DNA from: Trebonia kvetii
GTDB lineage: Bacteria > Actinomycetota > Actinomycetes > Streptosporangiales > Streptosporangiaceae
NCBI RefSeq assembly: GCF_007827045.1
Contig: NZ_RPFW01000006.1
Span: 496,001 to 560,000, forward strand
DNA: 64,000 bases
Direction of reading: 5' to 3'
Positions 49,457 to 58,413 of the stretch are shown here, piece by piece. The first letter of the stretch is position 1, and each line of letters opens with the position of its first letter. The position numbers and the translations under genes were made by a program. Under the pieces are notes generated by a model. The model had not been told where the DNA came from, did not search any database, and worked only from the letters and a program-made list of their open reading frames with translations.

Positions 49457-50131
49457 TTGCTGCTCGCTGAGGAGCGTCATGCCCTGGCAGAGGCCGGCCG
49501 GCGGCTCGAGGCTCGCGGACTGGTGATCGGCACCGGCGGGAACCTTTCCGTGCGCGTCGGCGACCTGGTTGCGGTCACCCCGACCGGCGGCGCGCTCGGC
49601 GAGCTAACGGCGGACCAGATGACCGTGATCGACCTGGACGGCGCGGTGGCCGACGGCGACCTCGCCCCGACCAGCGAGGTGCCGCTGCACCTGGCGATCT
49701 ACCGCGGCACGTTTGCGAGCGCCGTGGCGCACACGCACGCGCCCACCTCGACCGCCCTCGGGCTCGTCACCGACGAGATACCGCTGGTGCACTACGGCAT
49801 GCTGAACCTGGGCGGCGTGGTGCGCGTCGCGGCGTACGCCTGCTACGGCACCGACGAGCTGGCCGCCCACGTGGTCAAGGCGCTCGAGTACAAGCAGGCG
49901 GCGCTGATGCGCAACCACGGGTCCATCGCCACCGGGTCGAGCCTGGCCAAGGCCGTGGACAACCTGGAACTACTCGAGTGGTCGGCGCAGGTCTACTACC
50001 AGGCGCTGCTCGCCTCGGCGGTGACCGGCCGGGCGCCGCGCGAGCTGACACAGCAGGAACAGGAAGACGTGATCACGGCCGCGCTGACGGCCGGGTACGG
50101 CACGACCAAGAAGCTCGACGGCTCCAAGTAG
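49457..50131 (+). CDS. Class II aldolase/adducin family protein (L-fuculose-phosphate aldolase-like)
   Basis: The 224-residue zinc enzyme shows GLVIGTGGNLSVRVGDLVAV, the substrate/acid residue block TSEVPLHLAIYR, the metal-binding VAHTHAPTSTAL and MRNHGSIATGSS. The family cleaves a phosphorylated ketose to dihydroxyacetone phosphate and an aldehyde, or epimerises L-ribulose 5-phosphate. TTG 49457 is fixed by aggagga five bases upstream. It is the first gene of a three-gene operon with a class III aminotransferase and an FGGY kinase, suggesting catabolism of a sugar, polyol or amino-sugar derivative. Confidence 0.9.
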   Translation: MLLAEERHALAEAGRRLEARGLVIGTGGNLSVRVGDLVAVTPTGGALGELTADQMTVIDLDGAVADGDLAPTSEVPLHLAIYRGTFASAVAHTHAPTSTALGLVTDEIPLVHYGMLNLGGVVRVAAYACYGTDELAAHVVKALEYKQAALMRNHGSIATGSSLAKAVDNLELLEWSAQVYYQALLASAVTGRAPRELTQQEQEDVITAALTAGYGTTKKLDGSK

Positions 50132-50147
50132 AGAAGGCGACGACGCG

Positions 50148-51593
50148 ATGACCAGCCGCTACGGCATCAGCCAGTACCCCGACGTCCCCGCGATCCAGGC
50201 GCGCTTGGCGGAGCTGACCTCGACCCCGATCAGGACCCTGACCAAGGAGCAGCTCGAGGAGTACCACGCCTGGTACGCCGAGCACACCCCCGCGTCGCGC
50301 GAGGCGGCCGCCGAGGCCGAGTCCGCGATCCCCGGCGGTGTGCAGCACAACCTGGCGCTCAACGACCCGTGGGCGCTGGACATCGTCGCCGCCAACGGCG
50401 CGTACCTGTACGACGCCGACGGCAACCGCTACGTCGACTTCCTCCAGGCGGGCGGGCCGACCGTGCTCGGTTCCAACTATGCGCCGGTCAGGGAGAAGGT
50501 CATCGAGCTGCTCGCGAGCTGCGGCCCGGTCACCGGCATGCTGCACGCCAGCGAGATCGCGCTCGCGAAGCTCATCCATGACTTCATGCCGGGCGTGCAC
50601 AAGTTCCGCATGCTCGGCTCGGGTACCGAGGCCGTCATGGCGGCGATCCGCGCGGCCCGTGCCTTCACCGGCAAGGCGAACATCATCAAGATCGGCGGCG
50701 CCTACCACGGCTGGAGCGACCAGGTCGTCTACGGCCTGCGCATCCCCGGCACCGGGAGCCTTGAGGCGGTCGGCATCCCGGCCGGCGCGCTCGCCGCGAC
50801 AAGCGAGATCCTGCCGGGCGACCTGGACATGCTCCGCGCGAGGCTGACCGCCAACGCCGAGGCAGGCGGCACCGCCGCGGTCATCCTCGAGCCGGTGGGA
50901 CCCGAGTCGGGCAGCTACCCGGTCAGGCTCGGCTTCAATGCCGCCGTTCGCGAGCTGTGTGACGAGTTCGGCGCGCTGCTGGTCTTCGACGAGGTGGTCA
51001 CCGGGTTCCGCCTCGGCATGGGCGGCGCGCAAGGCTACTTCGGCGTCACCCCCGACCTGACCGTGTTCGGCAAGTGCGTGGCCGGCGGCTACCCCGCCGC
51101 CGGCGGCGTCGGCGGCCGCGAGGAGGTCATGGCGGTCTACGCCGGCGGCCTCACCGCGGGCGGGCAGCGGGCGCTCACCGGCGGCACCCTGTCGGCCAAC
51201 CCGCTGTCCTGCACCGCGGGCTACCACGCGCTGCTCGAGATGGACCGGACGGACGCGCCCGCCAAGGCGGGCGCCGCGGGCGACCGGCTGCGCGACGGCC
51301 TGACCACGCTGATCGCCAAGTACGACCTGCCGTACGTCACGTACAACTTCGGGTCGATCGTGCACCTGCACACCTCGGGCGTGCTGCACCTGAACCTGAA
51401 CGACCCGGCGTTCTTCACCGAGCTCGGGCCGCGCAAGGACATGCTCGGCCACATGTCGATGGCGTTCGCCGCGGAGGGCATCGTCACGCTGGCCGGCTCC
51501 CGGATGTACACCTCGATGGCCGACACCGACGAGGTGGTCGACGAGGCCCTGGCCGGCTTCGAGCGCGTGTTCGCGAAGATCCCCGCCGCATGA
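50148..51593 (+). CDS. Class III (glutamate-1-semialdehyde-type) PLP aminotransferase
   Basis: The 481-residue product is related to HemL-like aminomutases and omega-aminotransferases: AESAIPGGVQHNLALNDPWA, RMLGSGTEAVMAAIRAARAF (cofactor phosphate site), KIGGAYHGWSD, LLVFDEVVTGFRLG (the Asp that binds the PLP nitrogen) and the lysine in LTVFGKCVAGGYPAAGG. An additional N-terminal ~45-residue extension precedes the fold. It is unlikely to be the haem enzyme because it sits between an aldolase and a sugar kinase. It may remove or add an amino group on a carbohydrate-derived substrate. Its stop overlaps the kinase start by 4 bp. Confidence 0.9.
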   Translation: MTSRYGISQYPDVPAIQARLAELTSTPIRTLTKEQLEEYHAWYAEHTPASREAAAEAESAIPGGVQHNLALNDPWALDIVAANGAYLYDADGNRYVDFLQAGGPTVLGSNYAPVREKVIELLASCGPVTGMLHASEIALAKLIHDFMPGVHKFRMLGSGTEAVMAAIRAARAFTGKANIIKIGGAYHGWSDQVVYGLRIPGTGSLEAVGIPAGALAATSEILPGDLDMLRARLTANAEAGGTAAVILEPVGPESGSYPVRLGFNAAVRELCDEFGALLVFDEVVTGFRLGMGGAQGYFGVTPDLTVFGKCVAGGYPAAGGVGGREEVMAVYAGGLTAGGQRALTGGTLSANPLSCTAGYHALLEMDRTDAPAKAGAAGDRLRDGLTTLIAKYDLPYVTYNFGSIVHLHTSGVLHLNLNDPAFFTELGPRKDMLGHMSMAFAAEGIVTLAGSRMYTSMADTDEVVDEALAGFERVFAKIPAA

Positions 51594-53182
51594 CGGGCGC
51601 GCCCGCGCTTGTCATCGGGGTCGACCTGGGTACCGGCGGCCCGAAGGTGGCGCTGGCCACCGATCGCGGTGAACTCGTCGGCGTTGAGGGTGCCAGCGTG
51701 GCCACGCGGATCCTGCCGGGCGGCGGCGCCGAGCAGGATCCCGACGACTGGTGGCAGGCGATCGCGGACTGCGTCCGCAAGCTGATCGCCGGCCACCCGG
51801 GCAGCGCGGACCGGGTGTCCGCCATCTGCTTCTCCAGCCAGTGGGGCGGCACCGTGCCGGTGGACGCCAGTGGGCGCGCCACCCATCCCGCGCTGATCTG
51901 GATGGACGGCCGCGGCGCGCGGTACGCCCGGGAGGTGACCGGCGGCTGGCCGGCGCTTCCCGGCAGCGGGTACGGCCCGCGCAAGCTGCGCGCCTGGGTC
52001 GCCAAGACGGGCGGCGCGCCGAGCCGCACCGGCCAGGACCCGGTGGGCCAGACCTTGTGGCTGGCTAACCAGCGGCCCGACGCCTACGCCGCGGCGCGGT
52101 ACCTGCTCGACGTCCCCGAGTACCTCACCATGCGGGCGTCCGGGCGCGCGGTGACCGCCTTCGACACCGCGGTGCTGCGCTGGTGCACGGACAACCGCGA
52201 CCCGCGTCGCGTCCGCTGGGATGCGTCGCTCGCAGCGGCGGCGCGCATCGACCTCGGCAAGCTTCCCGAGATCGTGCCGCCCGCCAGCGTCGTCGGCACC
52301 CTGACCGGGCCGGCGGCAGAGGACCTCGGCTTGCCGGCCGGCGTGCGGGTGGTCGCGGGCACCGGCGACACCACCGCCGCGGCGCTCGGCGCCGGCGCGG
52401 TGGGTGACCATGTGCCGCACCTGTACGTGGGCACGAGCGCGTGGCTGACCTGCCACGTGCCGCGCAAGAAGACCGACGTCTTCCGCAACATCGCCTCGAT
52501 GCCTTCCGTGGTGCCCGGCCGGTACTGGGTCGCCACCATCCAGAACGTCGCTGGCAAGGCGGTCGACTGGCTCATCGACAACGTGCTCGACCAGCACGGC
52601 CCGGCCCGCTCCGCGCAGGCGCTCGCCGAGCTCAACGCGCTGGCGGCAAGCGCGCCGCCGGGCAGCCGCGGCGTCATCTTCACCCCCTGGCTGAACGGCG
52701 AGCGGACCCCGGTCGACGACGTGACCCTGCGCGGCGGCTGGCTCAACCTGTCCCTCGACACCAGGCGCGAGGACCTCGCCCGCGCGGTCTTCGAGGGCAT
52801 CGCCTACAACACCCGCTGGATGCTGGACGCCGTCGAGCACTTCACCGGCAAGACCGGTCCCGAGGGCCTCGGCCCGATCAGGTTCATCGGCGGCGGTGCC
52901 ACGTCGCGCCTGTGGTGCCAGACGATGGCCGACATCCTGCATCGGCCCATCTGCCAGGTAGCGGAGCCCGCCGCCGCGAACGCGCGCGGCGCGGCACTGC
53001 TCGCCGGCGTCGCCACCGGCGCGGTGACCTGGGCGGAAATCCCCGGCCTGGTCAAGGTCAGCGAGCGCTTCGAGCCGGACAACGCGCACCGCGACGTCTA
53101 CGACCAGGCCTACGCGGCATTCCTCCGGCACTACCGCGCCAACCGCGCCATCTACGCGAAACTGAACTCCCAGCCCGCCTGA
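51590..53182 (+). CDS. FGGY-family carbohydrate kinase (xylulokinase-like)
   Basis: The 530-residue kinase has the N-terminal ATPase phosphate motif VIGVDLGTGGPKVALATDRG, a substrate-side FSSQWGGTVPVDASG / LIWMDGRGARY block, and the C-terminal ATP-binding GTGDTTAAALGAGAVGDHV and RFIGGGATSRLWCQTMAD. The family phosphorylates ketoses and polyols such as xylulose, ribulose or erythritol. ATG 51590 overlaps the aminotransferase stop (ATGA), and the first residues begin the fold, so the longer upstream frame is rejected. The product would feed the aldolase encoded first in the operon. Confidence 0.92.
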   Translation: MTGAPALVIGVDLGTGGPKVALATDRGELVGVEGASVATRILPGGGAEQDPDDWWQAIADCVRKLIAGHPGSADRVSAICFSSQWGGTVPVDASGRATHPALIWMDGRGARYAREVTGGWPALPGSGYGPRKLRAWVAKTGGAPSRTGQDPVGQTLWLANQRPDAYAAARYLLDVPEYLTMRASGRAVTAFDTAVLRWCTDNRDPRRVRWDASLAAAARIDLGKLPEIVPPASVVGTLTGPAAEDLGLPAGVRVVAGTGDTTAAALGAGAVGDHVPHLYVGTSAWLTCHVPRKKTDVFRNIASMPSVVPGRYWVATIQNVAGKAVDWLIDNVLDQHGPARSAQALAELNALAASAPPGSRGVIFTPWLNGERTPVDDVTLRGGWLNLSLDTRREDLARAVFEGIAYNTRWMLDAVEHFTGKTGPEGLGPIRFIGGGATSRLWCQTMADILHRPICQVAEPAAANARGAALLAGVATGAVTWAEIPGLVKVSERFEPDNAHRDVYDQAYAAFLRHYRANRAIYAKLNSQPA

Positions 53183-53244
53183 ATCCGGCGCTTTCCATTG
53201 AGTGAGTACCGTTTGGCCGGCAACCGGATGACGCCGCCGTCCGC

Positions 53245-53892
53245 CTAGCGGCCGGTGCCTGGGGTCAGGTTTGCCAGGTATAGCCGGAGCAGGGTCTTGA
53301 GCTCGGCGAGTACAGCATTGTCGCCGTCGGGTGACACGGTGAACGCGTACTGCAGCAGCGCGTCCGCCGCGCGGACGGCGACCTGAACCGCGAGTTCGAG
53401 GCCGTCATTACCGGCCAGCCCGGCATGCTCGGCGAGCATGCGCTGCACGCCCGCGGCGATCAGCTGGTTGTTCGCCTCGTCGGCACGGGCAAGCTCAGGC
53501 GACAGATGCCGGCCGGACCATAGCGCCACGTACCCAGGATGCGACCGGTACAGGGCGACAAATTCGTCGACGATCCGCCCGACGGGATCGGACCAGTCAC
53601 CGCCGTCCGCCGAGCTAATCAGCCCTTCGACCAGCGTGTCGAACTCTGCGATATACGCGTGCGCCACCGCGTCGACGACCGAGCCCTTGTCGGGGAAGAA
53701 CTGGTAAAGCGTGCCGACGGACACCGCTGCGCGATCCGCGATCCGCCGGATGGTGAGTGCCTCGACGCCCTCCTCCGCGAGGATCGCGTCGGCCGCCGTC
53801 AGGATCTGTGCGAGCCGCGCCCTGGAGCGCGCCTGGCGGGGTTCCCGCTTCAGCAAGCCTCCCGCTGACACCACATCCGACAGTTCCGGCAC
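53245..53892 (-). CDS. TetR family transcriptional regulator
   Basis: The 215-residue protein has a typical helix-turn-helix (LAQILTAADAILAEEGVEAL, IADRAAVSVGTLYQFFPDKG) and a helical effector domain ending in LKTLLRLYLANLTPG. The frame is open far upstream, but homology begins near KREPRQARSRARL, and GTG 53892 (VPELSDVV) is the most reasonable start; a TTG at the LLKREPR stretch is another option. It is divergent from the DUF2207-like gene and downstream of, but convergent with, the aldolase operon. Its target is unknown. Confidence 0.87.
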   Translation of the reverse strand: MPELSDVVSAGGLLKREPRQARSRARLAQILTAADAILAEEGVEALTIRRIADRAAVSVGTLYQFFPDKGSVVDAVAHAYIAEFDTLVEGLISSADGGDWSDPVGRIVDEFVALYRSHPGYVALWSGRHLSPELARADEANNQLIAAGVQRMLAEHAGLAGNDGLELAVQVAVRAADALLQYAFTVSPDGDNAVLAELKTLLRLYLANLTPGTGR

Positions 53893-54049
53893 CCTTGTAC
53901 CATACCGGCGCGGTCCAACCTCGCAGGTCACTACCGGATCGTGCTGGCCGGTCAGGAACCCCGCAGTCGTGCGGGACAGCCGCAGGCGCTTTTGCAGTGC
54001 ACTGGTGTACGTGCAAAGAGAAGAAGAAGCCAGGGGAGGGCCCCTGGGA

Positions 54050-55246
54050 GTGAAGAGGCCTACGGACGGCCTCGAAGAGTTGTCACGGCCGGTCGTCGCA
54101 TTCCTGCTCGGCGACTGCAAGCTGCAGCCGCACGAGGCGCTCACCAGCTGCCTGCGCGAGCTGGCCGACGAGGGGCTTGTGCGGTACGAGACGGACGCCG
54201 CCAGGATGCCGGTCATCAGCCTCGGGACGCAGGTGCCGCGCTCCGGCCGGCCGCTGCTGTCCTTCGAGCAGGTCGCGCTCGCGCGGGTCCGTGCTCGCGC
54301 CGAGCGGCTGCCCCGCGTCCCGTTCTCCGCGCTGGTCAGCGACGAGGGGGATGACTACAAGAGCTGGGTGAGGGAGCAGGAGGAGGAACTCGGCCAGGAG
54401 GCGCGGCGGGCAGGCATGGCCGTGAAGTCGGCGCCGAGGGGCAGCTGGCAGGCCGTCCTCTCGCTGGCCCTCGGCGCCGTCGTCGCTGTTGTCGCCGTGC
54501 ACACGGTCGACTGGAAGACTGGGGACGCCATCGCGGGCCCCGTGCTTACCGCCGCCCTCATCGCGCTTTTCGTACCGGCGTGCCTGCGGAAGTGGCGACT
54601 GACACCCGATGGCGCCGCGGCCGTCGCCGTCTGGCGGCGCGCGGGTCGCGGCGTGCCGGGTGCGGCAGCGGGCCGGAGCGGATGGGGCCTTGGCAGTGAC
54701 ACGGGACGGACCATATGGCAGCTGGACGGGCCGCAAGCCGCGCCGCTGCCCAAGGGGCACGCCTGGTCCTCATTCGGCGGGCAGTGGCACACGGTCAAGC
54801 TGGGCAATGTGGTCAGCCGTCCGTACTGGAGCACCACGACGGGACTCGGCTTCGTGCTGATGCTGACGCTCATGGGCTCGTTCCCCGCCGTGATGATCGG
54901 CGTCCTTGGCCTCGGTCTCAACGCCCAGGGCAAGTTGCTCGCGATCACGCCGGCTGCGCTGGGCGCACTGATCATCGTGGTCTTCTGGCTGCCGTCCTTC
55001 AGCCACCGCATGACGCTGCCGGACACCGTGACGTTCCCCGGTGAGGTGATCAGGCTGCAGTTCGTCGACGGGGGCAGCGACTCGCCAGACGATTACCTGG
55101 TCTGGGTCGACGACGGTTCACCCGTCAGCCTGAAGTTCGACGTCGCGCAGATCGTCTACCGGCGGCTCAGCGTCGGTGACCCGGTGCAGGTGAGCTGGAG
55201 CCCGCGGCGGCGCAGCCTGAACGACATCACCCCGGCCGGCCGGTGA
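54050..55246 (+). CDS. DUF2207-like membrane protein
   Basis: The 398-residue product begins with a winged-helix-like segment (TDGLEELSRPVVAFLLGDCK, LTSCLRELADEGLVRYETDA) and a charged stretch (VPFSALVSDEGDDYKSWVRE). Two membrane hairpins follow (AVLSLALGAVVAVVAVHTV, GPVLTAALIALFVPACL; GLGFVLMLTLMGSFPAVMI, LAITPAALGALIIVVFWLP), then a soluble C-terminal domain. It resembles the cytoplasmic half of DUF2207 proteins without the usual N-terminal exported domain. GTG 54050 follows ggggaggg by ten bases. Function is unknown. Confidence 0.72.
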   Translation: MKRPTDGLEELSRPVVAFLLGDCKLQPHEALTSCLRELADEGLVRYETDAARMPVISLGTQVPRSGRPLLSFEQVALARVRARAERLPRVPFSALVSDEGDDYKSWVREQEEELGQEARRAGMAVKSAPRGSWQAVLSLALGAVVAVVAVHTVDWKTGDAIAGPVLTAALIALFVPACLRKWRLTPDGAAAVAVWRRAGRGVPGAAAGRSGWGLGSDTGRTIWQLDGPQAAPLPKGHAWSSFGGQWHTVKLGNVVSRPYWSTTTGLGFVLMLTLMGSFPAVMIGVLGLGLNAQGKLLAITPAALGALIIVVFWLPSFSHRMTLPDTVTFPGEVIRLQFVDGGSDSPDDYLVWVDDGSPVSLKFDVAQIVYRRLSVGDPVQVSWSPRRRSLNDITPAGR

Positions 55247-55347
55247 GCGTCCGCCGCCCGGCACGTCACATCCTTGTCTCCGCGATTTTGACTGCGCGTA
55301 GGGGGCAGGAAGAGCTCCTGTCTTCCTTCGCGCCCTAGCGTTGGCGA

Positions 55348-56976
55348 ATGTTCTCTCGTCGCAGGTTCCTCCAGATCGCGGCCGCTTCCACCGGCCTCGC
55401 AGTCACCGGCACCGACCTCCTCTCCCAGGCGGTCGCCAACGCGTCGAGCATGGTCCGTCCCGACGGATCGCGCGGCATCAAGCACATCGTGATCCTCATG
55501 ATGGAGAACCGCTCGTTCGACCACTTCCTCGGCTGGCTCCCCGGCGCCGACGGCAGGCACGACATGACGTTCGTGTCCGCGGTCGACGGCAGCACCTACC
55601 CCAACTACCCGCTCGCGCCGGACTTCCAGGGGTGCGGGTACAGCGACCCGGACCACAGCTGGGAGGGCTGGCTCGTCCAGCACAACTTCGGCAAGATGGA
55701 CGGCTTCCTGCAACGGCCGACGACTCCGGCGAACAACCCGGGCGTCACGCTCGCCGCCGCGAACACCTTCCCCGTCGGCTACTACACCAACCTCAACCAC
55801 AACGGGACGCGCAAGCTCGTGCCCGACCTGCCGGTCATCGGCGCGCTCGCCGAGCATTACACCACGCTTGACCGCTACTTCTGCTCGTTCGCAGGCGAGA
55901 CGTTCCCCAACCGCTTCTATCAGCACGCGGGCCAGACCGACCGGGACCACAACTCCGAGGCCGTCTCCACTCTGCCGACCATCTGGGACCAGCTCTCGCC
56001 GATCCCCAACGACCAGGGCATCCCCACCGGCGGCTACTACTACCGGGACCAGCCGTTCCTCGCCCTGTGGGCAAGCCCGGCGATCGCGCCCGGAGCGACG
56101 TTCAAGTACCAGGCGTTCTTCCACCCGTTCTCCGACGCCGACGCCTCGACGGCGGCCTTGTCGGCCGGCACCTCGTTCATCGCGGCCTGCGAGAACGGCA
56201 CGCTGCCGAACGTCTGCTACATCGACCCCGCCTTCGACAACGAGGGCAACGGCACCGCGGGGGACGACCACCCGCTCGCGGACATCCGGCTCGGCGAGCG
56301 GTTCATCGCCGACGCGTATCACGCACTCGCCGACAACGGCTACCTGGACGACACGGTCTTCATCGTGACGTTCGACGAATGGGGCGGCTTCTACGACCAC
56401 GTGCCGCCGCCGCGGGTCATCGACAACACCAACCCGGCCAACGTCATGCACGCCGGCGACAGCAGCACGCCGACGGACGGGCAGCTCACCCCGGACTACC
56501 GGCAGCTTGGCTTCCGGGTACCCGGACTTGTCATCACCAACCTCGCGGAGCCGCACCGGGTGGCGCACGAGGGACCGTTCGAGCACTCCTCGAGCCTGGC
56601 GCTGATCGAGTCCACCTTCGGCCTTAACCCGCTGACCGCCCGCGACAAGCACGCGCGCAACATCGCGGACATCCTGCTGCCGGCGCCGGTGCCCGCGCAC
56701 AGAGCGGTTAAGCCGTCGCGCATCCCGGCAAGCTCGGACGTGATCGGCCCGGCGATCAGCCCGCCGTCGGAGTCGCTGCTCCAAGTGCTCACCGGCACCG
56801 CGTCCTACGACCCGGCCGCCATCTGCTCGGCCGACAGCGTGCAGTCGGTGTCACCGGCCCCGGTGAACCATCCACGGCACCCGCAGACCTTCGGGCACAT
56901 CCCCGGGCTGCACGGGACCGCCGGCATGTCCGACCTCTACCGGTCCTACCGCTCCAACGACCGCGAGCAGGGCTGA
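55348..56976 (+). CDS. Tat-exported phospholipase C / phosphoesterase
   Basis: The 542-residue product has a twin-arginine signal (FSRRRFLQIAAAS) with cleavage near AVANAS. The catalytic domain is of the PLC/acid-phosphatase (AcpA) superfamily: IKHIVILMMENRSFDHFLGW (metal-binding Asp/Glu and Asn nucleophile region), GCGYSDPDHSWEG, LPNVCYIDPAFDNEG and VFIVTFDEWGGFYDHVPPPR. These enzymes hydrolyse phospholipid headgroups or other phosphodiesters outside the cell. It ends at a strong terminator. A second family member without an export signal lies 5 kb downstream. Confidence 0.92.
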   Translation: MFSRRRFLQIAAASTGLAVTGTDLLSQAVANASSMVRPDGSRGIKHIVILMMENRSFDHFLGWLPGADGRHDMTFVSAVDGSTYPNYPLAPDFQGCGYSDPDHSWEGWLVQHNFGKMDGFLQRPTTPANNPGVTLAAANTFPVGYYTNLNHNGTRKLVPDLPVIGALAEHYTTLDRYFCSFAGETFPNRFYQHAGQTDRDHNSEAVSTLPTIWDQLSPIPNDQGIPTGGYYYRDQPFLALWASPAIAPGATFKYQAFFHPFSDADASTAALSAGTSFIAACENGTLPNVCYIDPAFDNEGNGTAGDDHPLADIRLGERFIADAYHALADNGYLDDTVFIVTFDEWGGFYDHVPPPRVIDNTNPANVMHAGDSSTPTDGQLTPDYRQLGFRVPGLVITNLAEPHRVAHEGPFEHSSSLALIESTFGLNPLTARDKHARNIADILLPAPVPAHRAVKPSRIPASSDVIGPAISPPSESLLQVLTGTASYDPAAICSADSVQSVSPAPVNHPRHPQTFGHIPGLHGTAGMSDLYRSYRSNDREQG

Positions 56977-56985
56977 CCGCAAGTG

Positions 56986-57031
56986 CCGCTTGGCTGCCCT
57001 GCTGGTTATTCAGGCGCGGGCAGCCAAGCGG
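56986..57031 (+). terminator. Terminator after the phospholipase C gene
   Basis: A perfect 14-bp stem (ccgcttggctgccc / gggcagccaagcgg) with an 18-nt loop starts 9 bp beyond the stop codon. Confidence 0.8.
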
Positions 57032-57062
57032 GCAGGATTCTCCGCACCGCGGATCATGGCCG

Positions 57063-57209
57063 CTACCCGTGCGCGAGCCGCCGCGACGCCGTGCCGCGGG
57101 TTTCCACGCGATCTAGAAGAAGGAGCGCGAGCCAGGCGCCGGCCGCGAGCAGGCCCATCACCCCGATGAAGACGCCGATGAGTACCAGCGAAGCCTCGAG
57201 TCCCGACAT
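57063..57209 (-). CDS. Small single-helix membrane protein, 48 aa
   Basis: A 48-codon frame reads MSGLEASLVLIGVFIGVMGL, then a run of Leu/Ala (LLAAGAWLALLLL) and the charged tail DRVETRGTASRRLAHG. It has one long membrane helix with a basic, probably cytoplasmic, C-terminus. A consensus ggagg nine bases ahead of ATG 57209 and the hydrophobic periodicity support it as a real gene that size cut-offs would miss. It lies between the phospholipase terminator and an amidohydrolase remnant. Function is unknown. Confidence 0.6.
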   Translation of the reverse strand: MSGLEASLVLIGVFIGVMGLLAAGAWLALLLLDRVETRGTASRRLAHG

Positions 57210-57268
57210 GGGCAGGCCTCCGTTACTGTGATCGTGCAGTTACACCAGGTAATTCTAGTCTGCGATAA

Positions 57269-57450
57269 TCAGCCCTGGTAGGTGACGGTGCCGTCCACCA
57301 TCGTGAGCCGGATCGGCGCGCCGGCCACCTCGTCGGCGGGAGCCGTGACCGGGTCGACGGAGAAGGCGGTCAGGTCGGCGCGGTACCCGGGTGCGATCCG
57401 GCCCGCAACGTGCTCCTCGTTGGCGGCGAGCGCGGCCTGGCTGGTCATGC
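57269..57450 (-). pseudogene. C-terminal remnant of an amidohydrolase (YtcJ/amidohydrolase 3 type)
   Basis: About 60 codons read SQAALAANEEHVAGRIAPGY, RADLTAFSVDPVTAPADEVA and LTMVDGTVTYQG before a TGA. This is the standard C-terminal tail of exported amidohydrolases. Nothing of the metal-binding barrel remains: the frame upstream becomes acidic low-complexity sequence and meets the diacylglycerol kinase stop at 57483. The fragment marks a deletion. Confidence 0.65.
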
Positions 57451-57482
57451 CTTCAAGCTCGGCCTCGACACCATGCTCGGCC

Positions 57483-58370
57483 TCATGCTGCGGGCGGGAC
57501 GCAGACCGTAACGGACTCCGGGTGGACGTCGATCCGCAGGCGCCTGCTCGGCGGGCGCGCGCCGCCGTCGAGCTCGAAGCGGACCTTCTGGTCGAACCGG
57601 ATCCGGAACTTCTTCCCCTCGGTGACCTTGGCGAAGGGCGATCGCTCCGGGTGCCCGAGCGCGAGCCTGCCGAAGGTCCTTGCCCACTGCACCGGGTTCC
57701 GCGCCGTCACAACCCCGAGTTCGAGGTGGCCGCTGTCCGGCCGTGCCTGCGGGAAGGCCTCGATGCCGCCGATGATCTTGGCGACGTTCGCGGCGAGCAC
57801 GCACGAGACCTTGCCCTCGAAGAAGCGCTTGCCGTCCACCTTGATGGTCGCCCGTATCCGCCGGCCGCCGAGGTTCCTGAGCCCGGTGACGACGTAGGCG
57901 GCCGGGCCGAGACGGTCCTTCGCCCCCCGGTCGGCGTCGGAGATCATCCGCGCGTCGAACCCGGCGCCGGCCATCACCGTGAAGCGTTCGCCGTTCACCG
58001 AGCCGGTGTCCAGCCTGCGCCGGTCGCCGTGCAGCCCGGTCCGCACCGCCTCCTCGAGGTCGTGCGGCACGTTCAGGTTCTCCGCCAGGAGGTTCGCGGT
58101 CCCGGCCGGCAGGATCGCCACCGCAGTGTCCGTGCCGGCGACGGCGTCGATGCAGCGCTGGACGGTGCCGTCGCCGCCCCACACGAAAAGCACGTCGGCG
58201 CCCTTGGCGGCCGCCCGCCGCGCGTACTTGGGCGCGCGGCGGCTCTTTTCCACCTCGTACCAGAGGGGATCGGTCACGCCCTCGGCTGCCAGGATCCGCC
58301 GTAGCTCGGGCAGGCCGCCACCGAGGCTCTTCAGTGAATGCGCCACCACCGCGACATCAGCCACTCGCAT
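57483..58370 (-). CDS. Diacylglycerol/lipid kinase family protein (DagK/YegS-like)
   Basis: The 295-residue kinase has the nucleotide-binding GGDGT in VLFVWGGDGTVQRCIDAVAG near residue 68, followed by VAILPAGTANLLAENLNVPH and the later MAGAGFDARMISDADRGAKD block. This is the full soluble bacterial DAG-kinase fold. Substrates in the family include diacylglycerol, phosphatidylglycerol and sphingoid or polyprenyl lipids. ATG 58370 fits the family start. The two phospholipase C-type genes and PAP2/DedA genes nearby suggest a phospholipid-turnover neighbourhood, since PLC would generate the diacylglycerol substrate (inference). Confidence 0.92.
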   Translation of the reverse strand: MRVADVAVVAHSLKSLGGGLPELRRILAAEGVTDPLWYEVEKSRRAPKYARRAAAKGADVLFVWGGDGTVQRCIDAVAGTDTAVAILPAGTANLLAENLNVPHDLEEAVRTGLHGDRRRLDTGSVNGERFTVMAGAGFDARMISDADRGAKDRLGPAAYVVTGLRNLGGRRIRATIKVDGKRFFEGKVSCVLAANVAKIIGGIEAFPQARPDSGHLELGVVTARNPVQWARTFGRLALGHPERSPFAKVTEGKKFRIRFDQKVRFELDGGARPPSRRLRIDVHPESVTVCVPPAA

Positions 58371-58413
58371 TGTCCTTTCGGGATTGACGTCCTGCTCAGA
58401 CCCTGCGGGAGGT

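Noticed and set aside
51221..53131. 636-codon minus-strand frame opposite the aminotransferase/kinase genes
   Set aside because: Shadow frame; both real genes have complete motifs and coupled starts.
55156..56784. 542-codon minus-strand frame opposite phospholipase C
   Set aside because: Antisense mirror of the catalytic domain; Val/Arg/Gly-rich with no motif.
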